Source: Pictodentalium vernedei
Taxonomy: Eukaryota > Mollusca > Scaphopoda > Dentaliida > Dentaliidae
Assembly: GCA_031216915.1 (NCBI GenBank)
Contig: CM062290.1
Coordinates: 170,209,453-170,273,452, forward strand
Direction: 5' to 3'
Length of the DNA stretch: 64,000 nt
Position 1 is the first letter of the stretch. Every line of letters begins with the position of its first letter. The notes under the pieces were generated by a model. It was not told the DNA's origin. It saw only the letters and a list, made by a program, of their open reading frames with translations, and did no database searches. Positions 43,326 through 53,877 of this stretch are shown here, piece by piece. The position numbers and the translations under genes are program-made.

Positions 43326-43604
43326 CAGTTAAAACTAGAAGTCCTGTCATGAAATGCGCACAAATAGCACGTCAGTCTGCGCGTTAATCTATGCGCTATG
43401 ACCATAGTAAGGCTATCAAATTCTGTACATATGGTCTGTGCACAAGCAATGTTTCTGCCAATGGACCTCCTGTGTTTGCTCTGAGTAACCAGGAGAACCT
43501 GTCGTGCTTTGGATTCTATTCGATATGGCAACTCCGCGCAATTCCTATGCGCAATTAAGTCTAGATTAGCGCACAGTTCGTGACAGGACTTCTAGTTTTA
43601 ACTG
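43326..43604. mobile_element. Tc1/mariner-type MITE, CAGTTAAAACTAG ends
   Basis: Terminal repeats CAGTTAAAACTAGAAGTCCT and AGGACTTCTAGTTTTAACTG sit in TA (43324-43325, 43605-43606). The interior of 230 bp has no frame of interest. Confidence 0.88.
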
Positions 43605-43639
43605 TATTCTCTTCCCGCCCCCAGCCAAAAAAGAATCCT

Positions 43640-43850
43640 GGTCGAAACATCCCCAAAGCAAAACGTCCTCTAATTCTTTTGGTCAGAATGTACCCAAACA
43701 TTGGTCATAACGTTCCCAACAGTTGGCCAGTTGCACATGTTTTGACCAAATCTTTGGGCCGTATTGATTAATTGTTGGAGACATTTTTGACTAGTTTTGT
43801 GAGATGTTTGGACCCAAAAATTAGGGGACGTTTTGACCAGCACCCCTAAC
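43640..43850. repeat. degenerate array of the GACGTTTTGACC family
   Basis: Imperfect units such as AACGTTCCCAACAGTTGGCC, ACATGTTTTGACCAAATC and GGGGACGTTTTGACC. Lies between two related MITEs. Confidence 0.55.
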
Positions 43851-43894
43851 AAATTATCAGTTTGATGACAGACAAGTTTCCAATGGCATACATA

Positions 43895-44122
43895 CTGTTA
43901 AAACTAGAAGTCCTGTCACAAACTGTACGCTAATTTAGACTTAATTGCGCGTAGGAATTGCACGCAGTTGCTATATCGAATAGCATCCAAAGCACGGCAG
44001 GCTCTCCTGGTTACTCAGAGCAAACACAGGAAATGTTTCTGCCAATGGACCTCCGAGTTACCCGGAGGTCCATTGGCTGAAACATTGCTTGTGCACAGGC
44101 CATATGTCCAGAATTTGATAGC
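43895..44122. mobile_element. truncated/rearranged copy of the CAGTTAAAACTAG MITE
   Basis: The left end CTGTTAAAACTAGAAGTCCT follows TA. The interior matches 43326-43604 in the opposite internal order, and around 44035-44085 it folds on itself (CCAATGGACCTCCG facing CGGAGGTCCATTGG). The right terminal repeat is missing. Confidence 0.7.
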
Positions 44123-44264
44123 CTGTAAGTAACCAATTGCAAAAGTCATGAATAGATTGGGAATTCCAATGACTGGTTTTCCAAAAAAACCCCTCAAACT
44201 CCAGACTCAGATGAAGCATATTTTACCATTTTGACTTTTTTTTTTCCCTATTGGGGTTTAACAA

Positions 44265-44363
44265 CATTTTCAACAGCCAGGGTCACCTCATGTTGGACAT
44301 TTTTGCGGGTGAGGATGCAAGAGTACCCGGAGAGAACCGGCGAGCAACTGTCAGGCTCCCCAA
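44265..44363 (-). mobile_element. SINE 3' body fragment
   Basis: AACAGCCAGGGTCACCTCAT, GTACCCGGAGAGAACCGGCG and AGCAACTGTCAGGCTCCCC match the reverse complement of the SINE 3' half (compare 62704-62810). Confidence 0.65.
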
Positions 44364-44367
44364 AAGG

Positions 44368-44541
44368 GTGCTGGTCAAAACGTCACACGACCAAAACGTC
44401 ACATTTTGAAATGGTCAAAACGTCACATTTTTTGGTGAAAATGTCACATACTTTTGGTCAAAACGTCACATATTTTTGGTCAAAACGTCACACACTTTTT
44501 GGTCAAAACGTCACATACTTTTGGTCAAAACGTCACACACT
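44368..44541. repeat. tandem array of TTTTGGTCAAAACGTCACA units
   Basis: About seven units of 17-26 bp, each with GGTCAAAACGTCACA followed by TACTTTT or similar. It starts at the end of a SINE fragment. An array of the same unit in reverse orientation is at 53143-53288. Confidence 0.85.
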
Positions 44542-44885
44542 TAGACAGCAAGATACCTATTCCTTGTTCTGTGCCCAATCAACAAATCGAATGAATGAAA
44601 GGCGCTCACGGACAATGAGCAATAGATGAGTTTGGCCTCGAATGAATAAATGAAGTTTCAGTTTCTGACTTTCAGTTCAACCGCTTTCGGCCCTACTGAC
44701 TTTGTCCCTATTTCTTCTTTTTCCTTGACGGTGCTCCCGATTGTGAATTTGATTTTGATTCCATTGCCGAAAGATTTCTCTGAATTCGAGACCCTTTGCG
44801 ATCCGAATAACTTTATTTGCTTATGGATCCACGAGAGTTGGAAGCGAAGACCAACAGAAGAATGAAATGAAAAACTAGCTCAACA

Positions 44886-44911
44886 GCCCCCCCCCCCCCC
44901 CCCCCCCCCCT
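44886..44911. repeat. C run followed by T run
   Basis: About 24 C then about 8 T. A possible quadruplex or i-motif former and a likely source of assembly error. Confidence 0.85.
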
Positions 44912-44933
44912 TTTTTTTCTATGTTATGGTTGA

Positions 44934-45350
44934 TTGGCTCGCCCAACTGTGTTTTTCATAGGTCACCATCACCAAACGCCGGGGCATCAGGCGAGAGAGG
45001 AGAAGAGCAGAGACAGAAAAACAGAAAGAAGCCTGGGCTCTGACAAGGAAGATGAAGGCAACCAGGAGGAGATACCATCGGCCGAATTCATAGAATTCCT
45101 GGATGAACGCGCCATCGACCTCTACTGATCCCTTAAGTTTGACTTCGTCGGTTCCATCAGTCAATTCAAGAAATACACTGAGGACACCTCAGAAGGTGAA
45201 AATAAAACTAGAGTTCTAGCATATCCAGAGAAGCTCTTAGAGGCCTTGAAAGTCAGGGAGCGGGACTTCCACAGACACATGAAAAAGTAGGCCCTACTCA
45301 ACCGGAACAATAAAACCAAGAAAAAGGGCAAAAGGAGCAGACGTCATTAA
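44934..45350 (+). pseudogene. degenerate charged reading frame, unknown
   Basis: The 64-codon frame ending at 45128 (HQAREEKSRDRKTERSLGSD, EFIEFLDERAIDLY) continues in the same frame past TGA for another ~55 codons (FVGSISQFKKY, LEALKVRERDFHRHMKK), past TAG, to a lysine/arginine-rich end and TAA near 45350. The composition stays protein-like across both stops, which suggests one decayed gene of an unknown element. No family is recognised. Confidence 0.4.
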
Positions 45351-46469
45351 CCCAACCTGTTCACTTTCCTCCTTTAATACGCTCAGACACGTCGCTAAAC
45401 CTCAAACAAACAGTAAAAGCAGGTCGAAAGGGGCTTGCCTCAAACCGTCCACGAGCACCTTCGGCGCGCGAAACCATTCATCTCCTCGTAGTGTCGAAAG
45501 TGTATACTGTGGGGAAAATTAGCTCACTCAAAGCGCTTGTTAACTTTATACATTTATTCACATTTAGCGGCAGAGCCTCCAAGAAATATTTGAGAATTAA
45601 CTATTCGAAATCCACGAGGCAAGGCATTGACAAATTGATCACAAATTTACACTGAACAGCGAGGTAATTTTGCGCGTGGTCAGTTTGTTTCATTTCCTCA
45701 TGGATTTCTAACAGTTCCGATTCAATTCTTTGAACTCTCTTGGCTCCGTCCACTTATCAGTTTTTAGTTTAAACAGTATTTATTAAAGCATTTGTTTCAA
45801 TGTATACACTTCACAATAATTGTTCAAAGAAGTAAATCGTCAATGTACATGATACAGTAGTATACAGAAAGGCAATAAATATAAGAAAACAGGTTTCTGA
45901 GTAGAAAAGAGATTCGACAGAAAGCTTACAGCTTATGTAAGTCGTCTCCCCAGCACATTTGAAAAATTACTCCTTCAGGTGGTATAAATCTGTAATAGAT
46001 CTCACGTATTGTTGCGTGAAGGCCCGGCTCCCTCCAATACGAAAAGGAGGAAGACGACCCCGACCTCCAGTCAACGATACATGAGATTGTTTAAACTTTA
46101 GATTGAATAGGGTAAGGAAAGAAAGAGCCTGAAGAAAAGATGATCAAAGAAAGAGAGGAGAGGATTCAGAAAAATAACAGAGCAAAACCTAATTTGGCCA
46201 ACTTGAACACTAGATATGTTAACTTAAAACTCCATAGCGTAATAAGTACGGTATTTGATTCTTACTTTTAGTTCCTTTGATAAGAGTTTTGCATACTAGA
46301 CTCGGTGGTGTTGAGGCGTGAGTGGGCCTTCCACTCAAGACATAGGTCAGTGGGTCCTATTTCACCAGTTGTACAGAACTTGATTACCGAGGTACAGAAA
46401 GAGCAATGCTTCAGGAACGGTGTTCCCACGTGGGGCAGGGTGGGGTGCAGTAATTGAGCGGTAACTCAA
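45351..46469. other. probable 3' UTR of the CR1-like LINE, then anonymous sequence
   Basis: The LINE lies on the minus strand, so its 3' end should fall here. On that strand an AATAAA-type motif occurs near 45780 (TTTATTAAAG on the + strand). The exact 3' end is not visible. Confidence 0.4.
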
Positions 46470-46735
46470 TGGAATCGCTTGCTTGATAGAATGAAGTCAT
46501 GTACCATTTCAAAGATAAGACTGTTGTCCTCATTATTCTAGAACTCGGAGCCAAACAGGAGCGTGGATGAGTCTACTGCAAAGGGGAGTAAATTAATCGT
46601 ATAGTTGCGAGCGTTTGAGAACACCGGACAATGCAGGAGGAAGTGATCAGTAGTTTCGCGCTCTCCACTCTGACAAGAGGGGTCGGGTGATAAGTGATTG
46701 TCATATAGGTGAGAATTAAGACTACTGCAGTGCAA
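46470..46735 (-). pseudogene. LINE ORF2 C-terminal knuckle
   Basis: The frame from 46735 reads HCSSLNSHLYDNHLSPDPSC with QSGERETTDHFLLHCPVFS, the usual Cys/His tail of CR1-type proteins. It is displaced by a frameshift from the RT frame at about 46720. After a TAG at about 46538 the same frame runs on (SLIFEMVHDFILSSKRF) to TGA near 46470, the expected ending. Confidence 0.75.
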
Positions 46736-47796
46736 TCGAAGCCTGCAATGATAAATTTGAGTCGCTCGAGATTTCGCGTCACTGTAGAACCTTGGGGTCT
46801 TTGGTTCCCATTGCTCAGGAAGGTCTTAAAGTTGATCAATGATGAGTTCTCGTGCACAGGTAAGGGTAGCTTATTCCATAGGTCTGTAACGCTTGGGATG
46901 AACGAGGACTGATACAATTGGGTTCGGCAAAAGGGAACGCGGTGGTTTTGACTTGATCGAAGACTAAATGATGAGTTCGTCTCGGAGACGAGTGGGGGGA
47001 CTTTATTGGAAATATGTGGAGGTGACATACGGTGATACATTTTGAAAAACTGAATTAATTTATGTTTGCGGCGTCTTTCTTGAAGGGAGTCCCATCGTGT
47101 TTCAGAATACAGCAAGGACTTACTGGCACTAATTGTTGCTCCTGTAATGATTCGGGCTGCTGCAATCTGTATTTTTTGTAGTTCCGCAATATTGGATACG
47201 GAGCAATTATCCCAGACAGTATCCGCATATTCCAGAAGGGGTCTAATGAAGGCAAAGTATATTTTTTCTAAGACGCTTCGATCGAGATAAAATTTGTGTC
47301 TCCTCAGCATGTCTAACCGAGACCAGGCTTTTGAGCAAATGTGGTCAATGTGGTCGTTCCATGTACATGTGCTATTTAGTATGACCCCCAGATGTTTATG
47401 TTCGGAAACTTCCGATATCTGTGAACCCCCTAGATATAAGGGTGGGTGAGAGTTGGGATTGTTTTTACGTGATATAAGCAAACTCTCTGTTTTATTGGGA
47501 TTGAACTCAACCAACCATGTTTTGGCCCAATGCTCAATTGTCGCCAAATCATGATTGATTATGTTTGAGGCTTGCTCTGGGTTCTCAATGATGAGATATA
47601 AGGAAGTATCATCTGCAAACAGGCGTATAGAGCTAAGTAGGTCTTTGGTTATGTCGTTAATGTATATCAAGAACAGTAAGGGCCCAAGTATCGACCCCTG
47701 AGGCACACCGGCATTGATGGGCCTCCATGAAGATGTCTCCGAAGCTATCACAACTCGCTGCGATCTATCGGCAAGATATGAGTTTAAAAATAGCAA
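46573..47796 (-). pseudogene. LINE reverse transcriptase, central and thumb part
   Basis: An open frame of 407 codons. It contains GVPQGSILGPLLFLIYINDI (residues 30-49), the active-site FADD at 60-63, KTWLVEFNPNKTESLLIS, HLGVILNSTCTWNDHI and RPLLEYADTVWDNC in the normal order. The catalytic Asp pair is intact. Its N-terminal part (first Asp of the triad, in VVFCDVSKAFDKVWH near 47868) lies upstream in the same strand but is separated by a stop. Beyond about residue 355 the frame has drifted off the true sequence because of a frameshift. Confidence 0.85.
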
Positions 47797-47929
47797 TAAC
47801 TCCCCCGAAACCCCAATACTCTCCAGTTTGTTGATAAGACCAGCATGCCATACTTTATCAAAGGCCTTACTGACATCACAGAAAACTACCCTAACTTCTT
47901 TGCCTTCATCGAGTGCACGACAAAATTAA

Positions 47930-48559
47930 TCATATATGTCGGTCAGTTGAAGGACGGTTGAATCTCGAGGTGTAAAACCTGACTGGAATTGACTGAGAAC
48001 ATAGAACACATTCACTTAGAAACAGCCACAGGCATTTGAAAACGCATTTTTCGAATATTTTGCCAACACAGCTGATCAATGATATCGGACGATAGCTAGT
48101 AACTGAGTTTGAGGGTTGTTTTTTTAGGATAGGGGAGACATTTGCTTTTTTCCAGAGTGAAGGGAAGTATGAGCTATTCAGAAGTATGTTAAATAAGATT
48201 GACAGTGGCTCGCATAGAGAGGATTTACATTCTTTAAGGAGATGCAGGCTTATTTGATCGGGACCAGACACCTTGGATACCTTTATCGACTTCATTGCAG
48301 CATATACCCCGCTGCAGTGTAGGGTAATACTATCAATACGCTGAGAGACATGTAGTAGTGGGTCTGGAAGGGGGGCGTTCGAATCATCAACTGTTGAGAT
48401 CGAACTGAAGTATTCGTTGAACACTTCAGCTTTCTCAAGACTTGATGAGTATATTTTGTTAGAATGGATCAAGGTAGGAATTCCTGTTGTGTTACTGCTA
48501 CTGATGAGTGCTTTTAATGTCTTCCACCAAAGTGATGCTGGGGTTTCTTTGCTTCTCAA
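47930..48559 (-). pseudogene. LINE reverse transcriptase, N-terminal (fingers) part
   Basis: Contains KVSGPDQISLHLLKEC, FPSLWKKANVSPILKK and SVTSYRPISLISCVGKIFEK, the conserved entry of LINE RTs. After about 48000 it is out of frame: the true continuation (SGFTPRDSTVLQLTDIYD) is in another frame. Confidence 0.8.
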
Positions 48560-48574
48560 TGTGTACTGAACTTT

Positions 48575-49111
48575 TCAAAGATGCATGGCTTTGGCCTTCC
48601 TAATAGCTGATATAACTTCATTCCGTTTAAGTTTATATTTATCCCAGGCGTGCGGGTGATTTGTTCGTTTGGCAGTACATGTACGATACAAGCGTTTTCT
48701 TTGTCTTATCAGAAGTCTTAGTTCATTGTGCATCCATTTCGGTTGGCCAGTCCTCGAAGTAACTGTTTTGTTGGGTATATGTCTGGATGCTGTATCGAGT
48801 ATTTTGTCAGTGAAATTAGAGACTATAGTATCAAGGCATGGGTTATCAAAGACAGAGTTCCAGTCGGTGTTCGAGAGAGACTGGTTCAATACTTCGTAAT
48901 TACCCTGAGAATAAATCCACATCCTTCTTTTGAAAGAGGAAGGGTTAGGTTTTAAAAATTTGACTTCAATTGAGATTGGACAGTGATAGCGGATCATGTC
49001 TGGGATAATTGGTTCAAGCACCTCGCATGCTTTCATGTTGATTGTGTCACTGACTGCAAAGAGATCTAGCAATGTAGCAGACGTCTCAGTGAAACAAGTT
49101 GGTTCACTCAC
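48575..49111 (-). pseudogene. LINE endonuclease C-terminal end and linker
   Basis: Starts inside the APE domain with TSATLLDLFAVSD (the TLLDLF motif), then YHCPISIEVKF (the SDH-like box, here YHC-P, with the catalytic Asp-His pair altered), then a basic linker (RLLIRQRKRLYRTC, AISAIRKAKA) to a TGA that is in frame with the next RT part. Confidence 0.75.
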
Positions 49112-49124
49112 AATCTGTTTAAGG

Positions 49125-49661
49125 TTAAAAGTAATTAGCTAGAATGTCAAATGATGCGAATTCACATTGTATAATATCTAATTTAGGTTTAAGGCTTTGG
49201 ATGTTAAGATGGACAATTTTTAGGGTATTCTGATCGTGATCTGAATTAAGAGAGTTTGGACCAGGGTTGGTTTCAATGTCACCGGACAATAATAAAATTA
49301 TGACCAAACAGAGGGAAAACAACGTGAAAAGAAAGGCCGATGCTACTGCTTTCAATATCGACGTGGCCTTCGAGAGATTCAAGGACCTGCAACGGTTTGG
49401 GATTGCTTCGGCGGAATTTACTAAGAGGAATGTAACAGATTCGCTGGATTGCTCAAAGAATAAAGCAGACATAGCAGTAAAGCTATAGTGCAGCTCAACA
49501 CCACCAAGGCGCAAGAGTAAGTAAATTAAGATACAAGTAGATCTATCTTTTGGCAAACAGTGCTTTAAGCCGCTGAAATAGACTGTAAGGTTGAAATTGC
49601 CAATTCTGGTGTGGTATAGTTCAACTGTGCACATTGAAAATGAATTTGGTTTTGGGAACAA
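49125..49661 (-). pseudogene. LINE 5' region with 2A-like motif and endonuclease start
   Basis: 178 codons. A likely start is the Met at residue 64 (MSALFFEQ). A hydrophobic run follows (ASAFLFTLFSLCLVIILLL, about 107-125), then GDIETNPGP (127-135), then the first strand of an APE endonuclease (IVHLNIQSLKPKLDIIQ, FASFDIL) and a break. The catalytic middle of the endonuclease, roughly 130 residues, is missing before the next fragment. 2A-like motifs at this position are documented in CR1/L2-type elements of marine invertebrates. Confidence 0.82.
49257..49283 (-). other. 2A-like ribosome-skipping motif
   Basis: Encodes GDIETNPGP, matching the D-x-E-x-N-P-G-P consensus. The translating ribosome is expected to skip the Gly-Pro bond, releasing the upstream peptide from the endonuclease-RT protein. 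It is placed right after a hydrophobic stretch that could act as a signal sequence, as reported for some sea urchin 2A sequences. Confidence 0.85.
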
Positions 49662-52600
49662 ACTATGTTCAAGTTAGCTTGAGAAGAAATGATGTAGTGT
49701 AGAATATAAAGTGTTGATGTATTAGACTTGAGGGTAGAAGATACAGTAGTCAATAAAACAAAAAAAAAACAAAACAAAAAACAAAAAAAAAATAAGTGTA
49801 AGTAAATATATACAAAATAACTGAGTAGTGTTTATATATAGGTATGGGTTGTAGTTCTGCTTATGCAAAGTCAAGGGTTACCCTTGACACTTAGAGGATG
49901 TTCAGTGTATCGGTTTGAGGGCAATTTGTCAGTCGGTGTATAGTAAGTATGCGTTACGCGGGATTCATCATGGGTCAAATACCATCATCATGGGTCAAAT
50001 ACCATCAACACAGAAACGTATTGCCAGGAAAGGAAGAAACAAATCCTTCATGCCACGAAAAGTGTCGAAAGTTGGCAGGAAGGGAGTTCTATTGTTTTGT
50101 TAGAGAGTGGTATGGAGAAGTGGGATCAACCCCTGGTGATAAATTCATCTTGCAACAGATGTTCTAAAGTGAGTAGGGATGAAAACAAAAAAAAGGCTTT
50201 TGCAAGAAGAAATCAAGGGCGTCCCACCTGCAGTTGATGAGTCTGGTGCAAACCTACAATACTTTTTATTTGATTTAAAGAATGTTATCTGTTTACAGTA
50301 TTTTCCTAAAACGGTTTGGAGACAAAACGTGCAGCAGTGTTGGCGGGGGAAAACGGAGGTTTTACATTTTGCAACTATAACACTAGATATTAGTGGGTGG
50401 AGGTTAGAAGACGGAATCTGCAATGCTAATTGCGGGAGAGAAACGGATATAAAAATCTCGATCGGATCACGACACAGTCGCGATTCGATCAAAATTTTCT
50501 ATCCAATTTTGCAACTATTCCGCTAGATATTGGTGGGTTGAGGCAGAAAAGGGGTAATCTTAATATTGTACCAACACATGAAGTAGGAAAAGAAAACAGA
50601 GAAAAAGAAAAAAAAGAAAAAGAAAAAAAGAATGTTCGATCGGGTTATGACACAGTCGCGATATGAGGTGTCACACTTCGTATGTTAATACAATAACTTC
50701 TGCACCATTGGGTAATATGTTGAAGTGATGAACGGTAAAAGGTAAAACGCGGAAAGATAACCCAGACCGGATCGCAACACCATCGCCACCCCCGTCATAT
50801 CTATCTGACAGCGATTGGAATCGGATCAATGCATGAGGTGTTGAGCGGTGGAGGAGGTTTTGATGATTAACCTTATTAAACCACATTACAGATTTGCAAT
50901 TGGGAGGTCACATTTCACAATAACTTCTTGTCTGATTAAAAGGTGCCGTGCTGTGATACAAGGTAGACAGCCGGGACGCAGATGTTCTTCCATGGTTGAA
51001 TAAGCCGGTTCGCGAATGTGATATCACTGTTGCATAATGGAGTGGGCGGGCCGTGGATTGGGTACTATACTTGACTGATGAAGCCATCCTCCAAATATAC
51101 AACGGGGATGTTGCGGTTCGCAAGTGAATACAACACCTCCCTTTCCGATGAATAGGATGCTGCAGGAAAAGGTAAACAACGGAATGATAACTCCGATGGC
51201 ATCGCAAAAAGGTCGTCAATCGGTTGAATTTACCTGGTGGCGATATCAATCACCAATGCATAGAAATGATGGGGCGGTTGATTTGTTACATTATCTGGAC
51301 ACACTATAAATATCCTATTAGGCTATCACAGTTCACATATAGGTATCACCATGTATTCTTTTCCGATGAAGAAGAAGCTGTAATGATGCATGGTGGAATA
51401 CGGGATGGCAAACTCGCTATAGGGTAGAAAATGGATTGATAATTCCGATGGAATCGCGACAGGGGCGTCACCGTTATCAGTTTTTGAGACCACCCACCAA
51501 AGAAAATGTTTCTCGCGTTCAATATATACCGAAAAATATTCATGCATCCATCGGTAGCCATTGTTGATACATCGTACTGAAAAAAATAATGTATATTTTT
51601 GATCGATTTTACTCAAATTTATTCCATTCTCACCAGCCATATCATTAGTGACCTTGCCGAAAATTTCGATTTCTCATTACGTGTACACTCCATACGAAAA
51701 AATTATCTCAAAATCTACTGAGTGTGTTATGTGTAATTACATAATGTCAGACGTCCACTCACTAATCAGTGTTGATTGGACTGTATTGGGTAAAGATTCG
51801 CAGTTAACATATTAATTTCTGTTCACTAAATCTCTTTGATACATGTACATTTTGTTTGGGAATTTTGTATATCAAATAAAATCTTTAAAGGTGAAAATCG
51901 GTTCGGTAAATCCTGTTATTTTGTCTGATAAATTTGCCCCCAAAAATGAGAATTTCGCCGATCACCTGCAACAGTGTGGCTCTTCCGTCAGTTGGATCAA
52001 CATTGCATGAAATATTCTGAAGTCATTGGAGACAGGCGGACAAACTCAGTATTCAGTCTGTTTTTCAACAGACACGGAAAGTTACTTGCCATGGAGAGTT
52101 ATGATTACCAAAACACCTTATACAGTAGACAAAACAGTGGCAGGCAAAAGTGTTATTAGTCCATAATTTCCACCCACAAAAAATAAACCCACTATTTTTA
52201 AGAAAGAGCATACCAACTGCTAGGGAGCTTTCTGGCATTAGTGTCCACCCAATGGGGATAGCAAACGGCACTTGCCACAAGATAAATTCTTGAATGACTA
52301 GATTTTCATATTTTGGGTCAAACACATCGCTTATGACCCCTCATTGGAATGAGCCCAATGAGCTCATTACAGTGAGAGTTATAAGCTGAGTTTTTTTAAA
52401 AAAGAATTGAAAATATATAAAGTTTGAATGGAGAATTTTGTATTTACGGTGGGTCGGTTTTGGCAGTTACTTCGGGTAAATAGTTAACAGAAAGCTTGCT
52501 AGCAGTTTTCCCGCCTTTTCCAGTATATTGGACGATTAATTTTTTTAATGAATAATACATTCTCATTTTAGTTCATCTAAACTATTTCGGTAAAAAGCTC

Positions 52601-53142
52601 ATGCTACAATAAAAATTAAATCACCGGGTTTTTACTTTGAAATGTTCGGGCACTCGGCACAGTATAGAATCCATAATCCCGTGTCGGAAAAGCTATTGCC
52701 GCAGCGAAACGCTAGGATGTATCGCCAAGACTGTCACATTGTTGTTTCAAAAATACCGTACACCCAGAACACATTTTATTCACTGAAATACTCTTTCTAT
52801 TCCCTAATTTCATTTACGAGAATGAATGAAGACAAGATCATTTCGACGGAGACAATCCGACCTTCAATTATACGGGGGAGGGTGTAGGGGGGGGGGGATC
52901 CAAATCATATATCAGCGAAAACGACGGGGTATTAGCAAGTGCGGTTTTGTATGCAATGTACACATAATGATGACATTTTTCTCCGCCTATAAACTCTGAG
53001 AGGCACGAATCGCTGCGGCTAATTCAGTTCTGCGTACTTCACAACATCCAAATGGTCCCGACTAACACATTTCTAATTTCAAGCCCCCCCCCCCCCTCCC
53101 GCCATTAGTAAGTTGGTCACTTATAATAATAAATATAAAATG
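49662..53142. other. degenerate repeats; no recognised gene
   Basis: Between about 50370 and 51500 related phrases recur (CACTAGATATTAGTGGGTGG at 50381 and CGCTAGATATTGGTGGGTTG at 50521; GATAACTCCGATGGCATCGC at 51188 and GATAATTCCGATGGAATCGC at 51438), a decayed tandem structure. A duplicated CATCATGGGTCAAATACCAT occurs at 49967-50005. An A-rich tract spans 49757-49792. The open frames show no protein family. Confidence 0.5.
52262..52487. mobile_element. family A MITE, decayed
   Basis: The core TTATGACCCCTCATTGGAAT / AATGAGCTCATTACAGTGAG and the right end CGGTTTTGGCAGTTACTTCG with GGTAAATAG then TTAA (52484-52487) match family A. The left end is not recognisable. Confidence 0.65.
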
Positions 53143-53288
53143 TGTAACATTTTGACCAAAAGTATGTGACGTTTTGACCAAAAAGTGTGTGACGTTTTGA
53201 CCAAAAGCATGTGACGTTTTGACCAAAATATGTGATGTTTTGACCATTTTGAAATGTGACGTTTTGGTCGTGTGACGTTTTGACCTGT
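53143..53288. repeat. tandem array of TGTGACGTTTTGACCAAAA units
   Basis: Seven units such as TATGTGACGTTTTGACCAAA, in reverse orientation relative to 44368-44541, even ending with the same GTGTGACGTTTTGACC transition. A SINE remnant (CCACACAAGCAGGGTTA) follows at 53312-53328. Confidence 0.85.
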
Positions 53289-53877
53289 TCCCTCCCCAAA
53301 ATACTAACTCCACACAAGCAGGGTTAGGTTATCATTGAATATATACCACTTAATTAAAAGTCCTTTATGTGTAGGCCAAATGGTTGTAGTGTTATTAGTG
53401 TGAAAATCCACTGTACTTCACTGATTCGGCACTGGTCCGTATTTTTCAGAGATTCCAGGTCAGAGTGTAGTACCTGTATAATACAGTAGCGAATGTCAGA
53501 AAATGAATGGTTTTGGCCATTGAAGTGAATGGCAATGGGTGTATCTCGTGTGTGTATGATGTCCACCTGGTGTAATGTAGGTCGAAGTCCAGTAGGTGAT
53601 TGGTTGGCGGACGCACATTTTTCGAGGAATGAGGCTTGGTGTTCAAGTTTTGTTTGATACACAAGTTTGTAATAGTTCTGTGAATAGCCTTATTGTTATC
53701 ACTAGTTAAGATGACTGGAGCCGTGCGTAGTCTCTTCGCATTCAGCTTGTCTGTGTTCGACATTCAGACGGTAGTGTTACTGATACTAGAGTTTAAGCTC
53801 AAGGTGCTGACAGAACTAGACGCGGTGGCCGTAGATTGACTAGCCATAACTATTGCGACAGGTCTAAATATATATAG

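Larger units (their letters stand above)
46470..49661 (-). mobile_element. CR1-group LINE with 2A-like motif, damaged
   Basis: Reading on the minus strand: an N-terminal region with hydrophobic stretch and 2A-like motif, a gutted APE-type endonuclease, a reverse transcriptase, and a C-terminal Cys/His knuckle. The ORF is broken by frameshifts (about 49120, 47990, 46720) and stops (about 48572, 47935, 46540). APE endonuclease plus RT and no LTR place it among non-LTR elements; RT wording (VPQGSILGPLLFLIYINDI, LFADDTS) fits the CR1/L2/Jockey group. It is an inactive copy. Confidence 0.85.

Noticed and set aside
44368-44541. CRISPR array
   Set aside because: Units are contiguous and imperfect with no unique spacers; a minisatellite.
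50430-50666. 78-codon frame ending in a lysine/glutamate run
   Set aside because: Purine-rich simple sequence inside degenerate repeats.
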